From the IMG/VR virus record IMGVR_UViG_3300044825_001089, positions 1 to 45,313 of that record: DNA of 45,313 nt. One strand, written 5' to 3'. Shown in pieces: positions 45,082 through 45,313 of this stretch. The DNA is from a virus. Numbering within the stretch: the first letter of the stretch is position 1; each line of letters begins with the position of its first letter. The notes under the pieces are model-generated. The model had not been told where the DNA came from. It ran no database searches and worked only from the letters and a program-made list of their open reading frames with translations. The position numbers and the translations under genes were made by a program.

Positions 45082-45313
45082 ATGGCACTGCTACCCTACC
45101 CAAGCAGCTTCCCGCAAGAAGCGTTGATGATGATGCTCGATAAGTTCAGGGGAAATGAAGTCAATACCCCTGACCTCATCAATGCTGCGTGGAATGTTGT
45201 CGGATATGGTCTTGGACAGTCTATGGGAGGCGGGAAGATCGTCGCTGGAGATGTTCCAGAAGATGCTTCCGATGCCGACATTATCGCTTCTGTACTCAAG
45301 CAGTATGGGAGCT
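45082..45313 (+). CDS. hypothetical protein, 3' end off the window
   Basis: A frame beginning MALLPYPSSFPQEALMMMLD behind TAAGGAGTTTTAC and running to the edge, 77 residues visible. It has a helix, then GNEVNTPDLINAAWNVVGYGLGQSMGGG. No family recognised. Same operon as the peptidase (11-nt spacing). Confidence 0.6.
   Translation, partial: MALLPYPSSFPQEALMMMLDKFRGNEVNTPDLINAAWNVVGYGLGQSMGGGKIVAGDVPEDASDADIIASVLKQYGS

Noticed and set aside
1-45313. tRNA genes, integrase and attachment sites
   Set aside because: I looked for cloverleaf arms with TTCGA-type T-loops and for tyrosine or serine recombinase motifs and saw none that convinced me. A scan with a dedicated program would be needed to exclude tRNAs.

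Overview
The window is a single contiguous piece of a tailed double-stranded DNA phage (or prophage). It contains a full packaging, head, tail and fibre gene series and a replication region, but no ribosomal RNA, metabolic or translation genes. Both ends cut through genes (1-164 on minus, 45082-45313 on plus), so it is not a complete genome. The tail set includes a tape measure, a pair of tube-like proteins and a -1 frameshifting chaperone pair with the lambda-type GGGAAAG heptamer, which points to a long flexible (siphovirus-type) tail. A planctomycete host is my inference, from three exported or Cys-rich proteins of a style I associate with that phylum (1881-2225, 37424-38890, 43475-44155); the sequence does not prove it. 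I see no integrase, phage repressor, DNA polymerase or DNA ligase here. An excisionase-type helix-turn-helix protein (4821-5156) is the only hint of lysogeny.

Layout. (1) 1-12136, minus strand: an early/replication block. It runs from a promoter near 12187-12215 leftward through regulators (two sigma-like proteins, a CsrA-like protein), a RecT-like protein, a UvrD-type helicase, an SSB-like protein, a primase-helicase and small unknown genes. Many start codons share one ribosome-binding box, GGAGAYAGGA. (2) 12137-12772: divergent intergenic region with two facing promoters, an AT-rich hairpin and two GC-rich hairpins, a candidate control region or origin. (3) 12773-14768, plus: a tightly coupled operon of small genes with a RusA-like resolvase. 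(4) 14769-15519: gene-free, AT-rich, with a 9-bp periodic repeat. (5) 15520-17700, plus: seven short unknown genes of distinctive composition, closed by a strong terminator. (6) 17701-18225: terminator, 21-bp direct repeats and an extended -10 promoter. (7) 18226-28380: terminase subunits, portal, ParB-like protein with a decayed methyltransferase half, minor head protein, protease/scaffold, decoration and capsid proteins. (8) 28396-38890: head-tail joining, tail tube, chaperones, tape measure and tail-tip proteins. (9) 38883-45313: structural protein, holin-like protein, two related beta-solenoid fibres, a LAGLIDADG endonuclease, a metallophosphoesterase, an exported protein and a papain-like peptidase.

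Working together: the left arm would copy and recombine DNA (prim-pol/ATPase, SSB-like, UvrD, RecT-like) and reprogram expression (sigma-like and CsrA-like proteins). The right arm builds the particle. The points most worth following are the AT-rich cassette at 15.4-17.7 kb, the sigma/anti-sigma/CsrA-like regulatory set, the ParB-pseudomethyltransferase, the repeated stop-start cassette at 162-651, and the endonuclease whose C-terminus copies the end of its neighbour.
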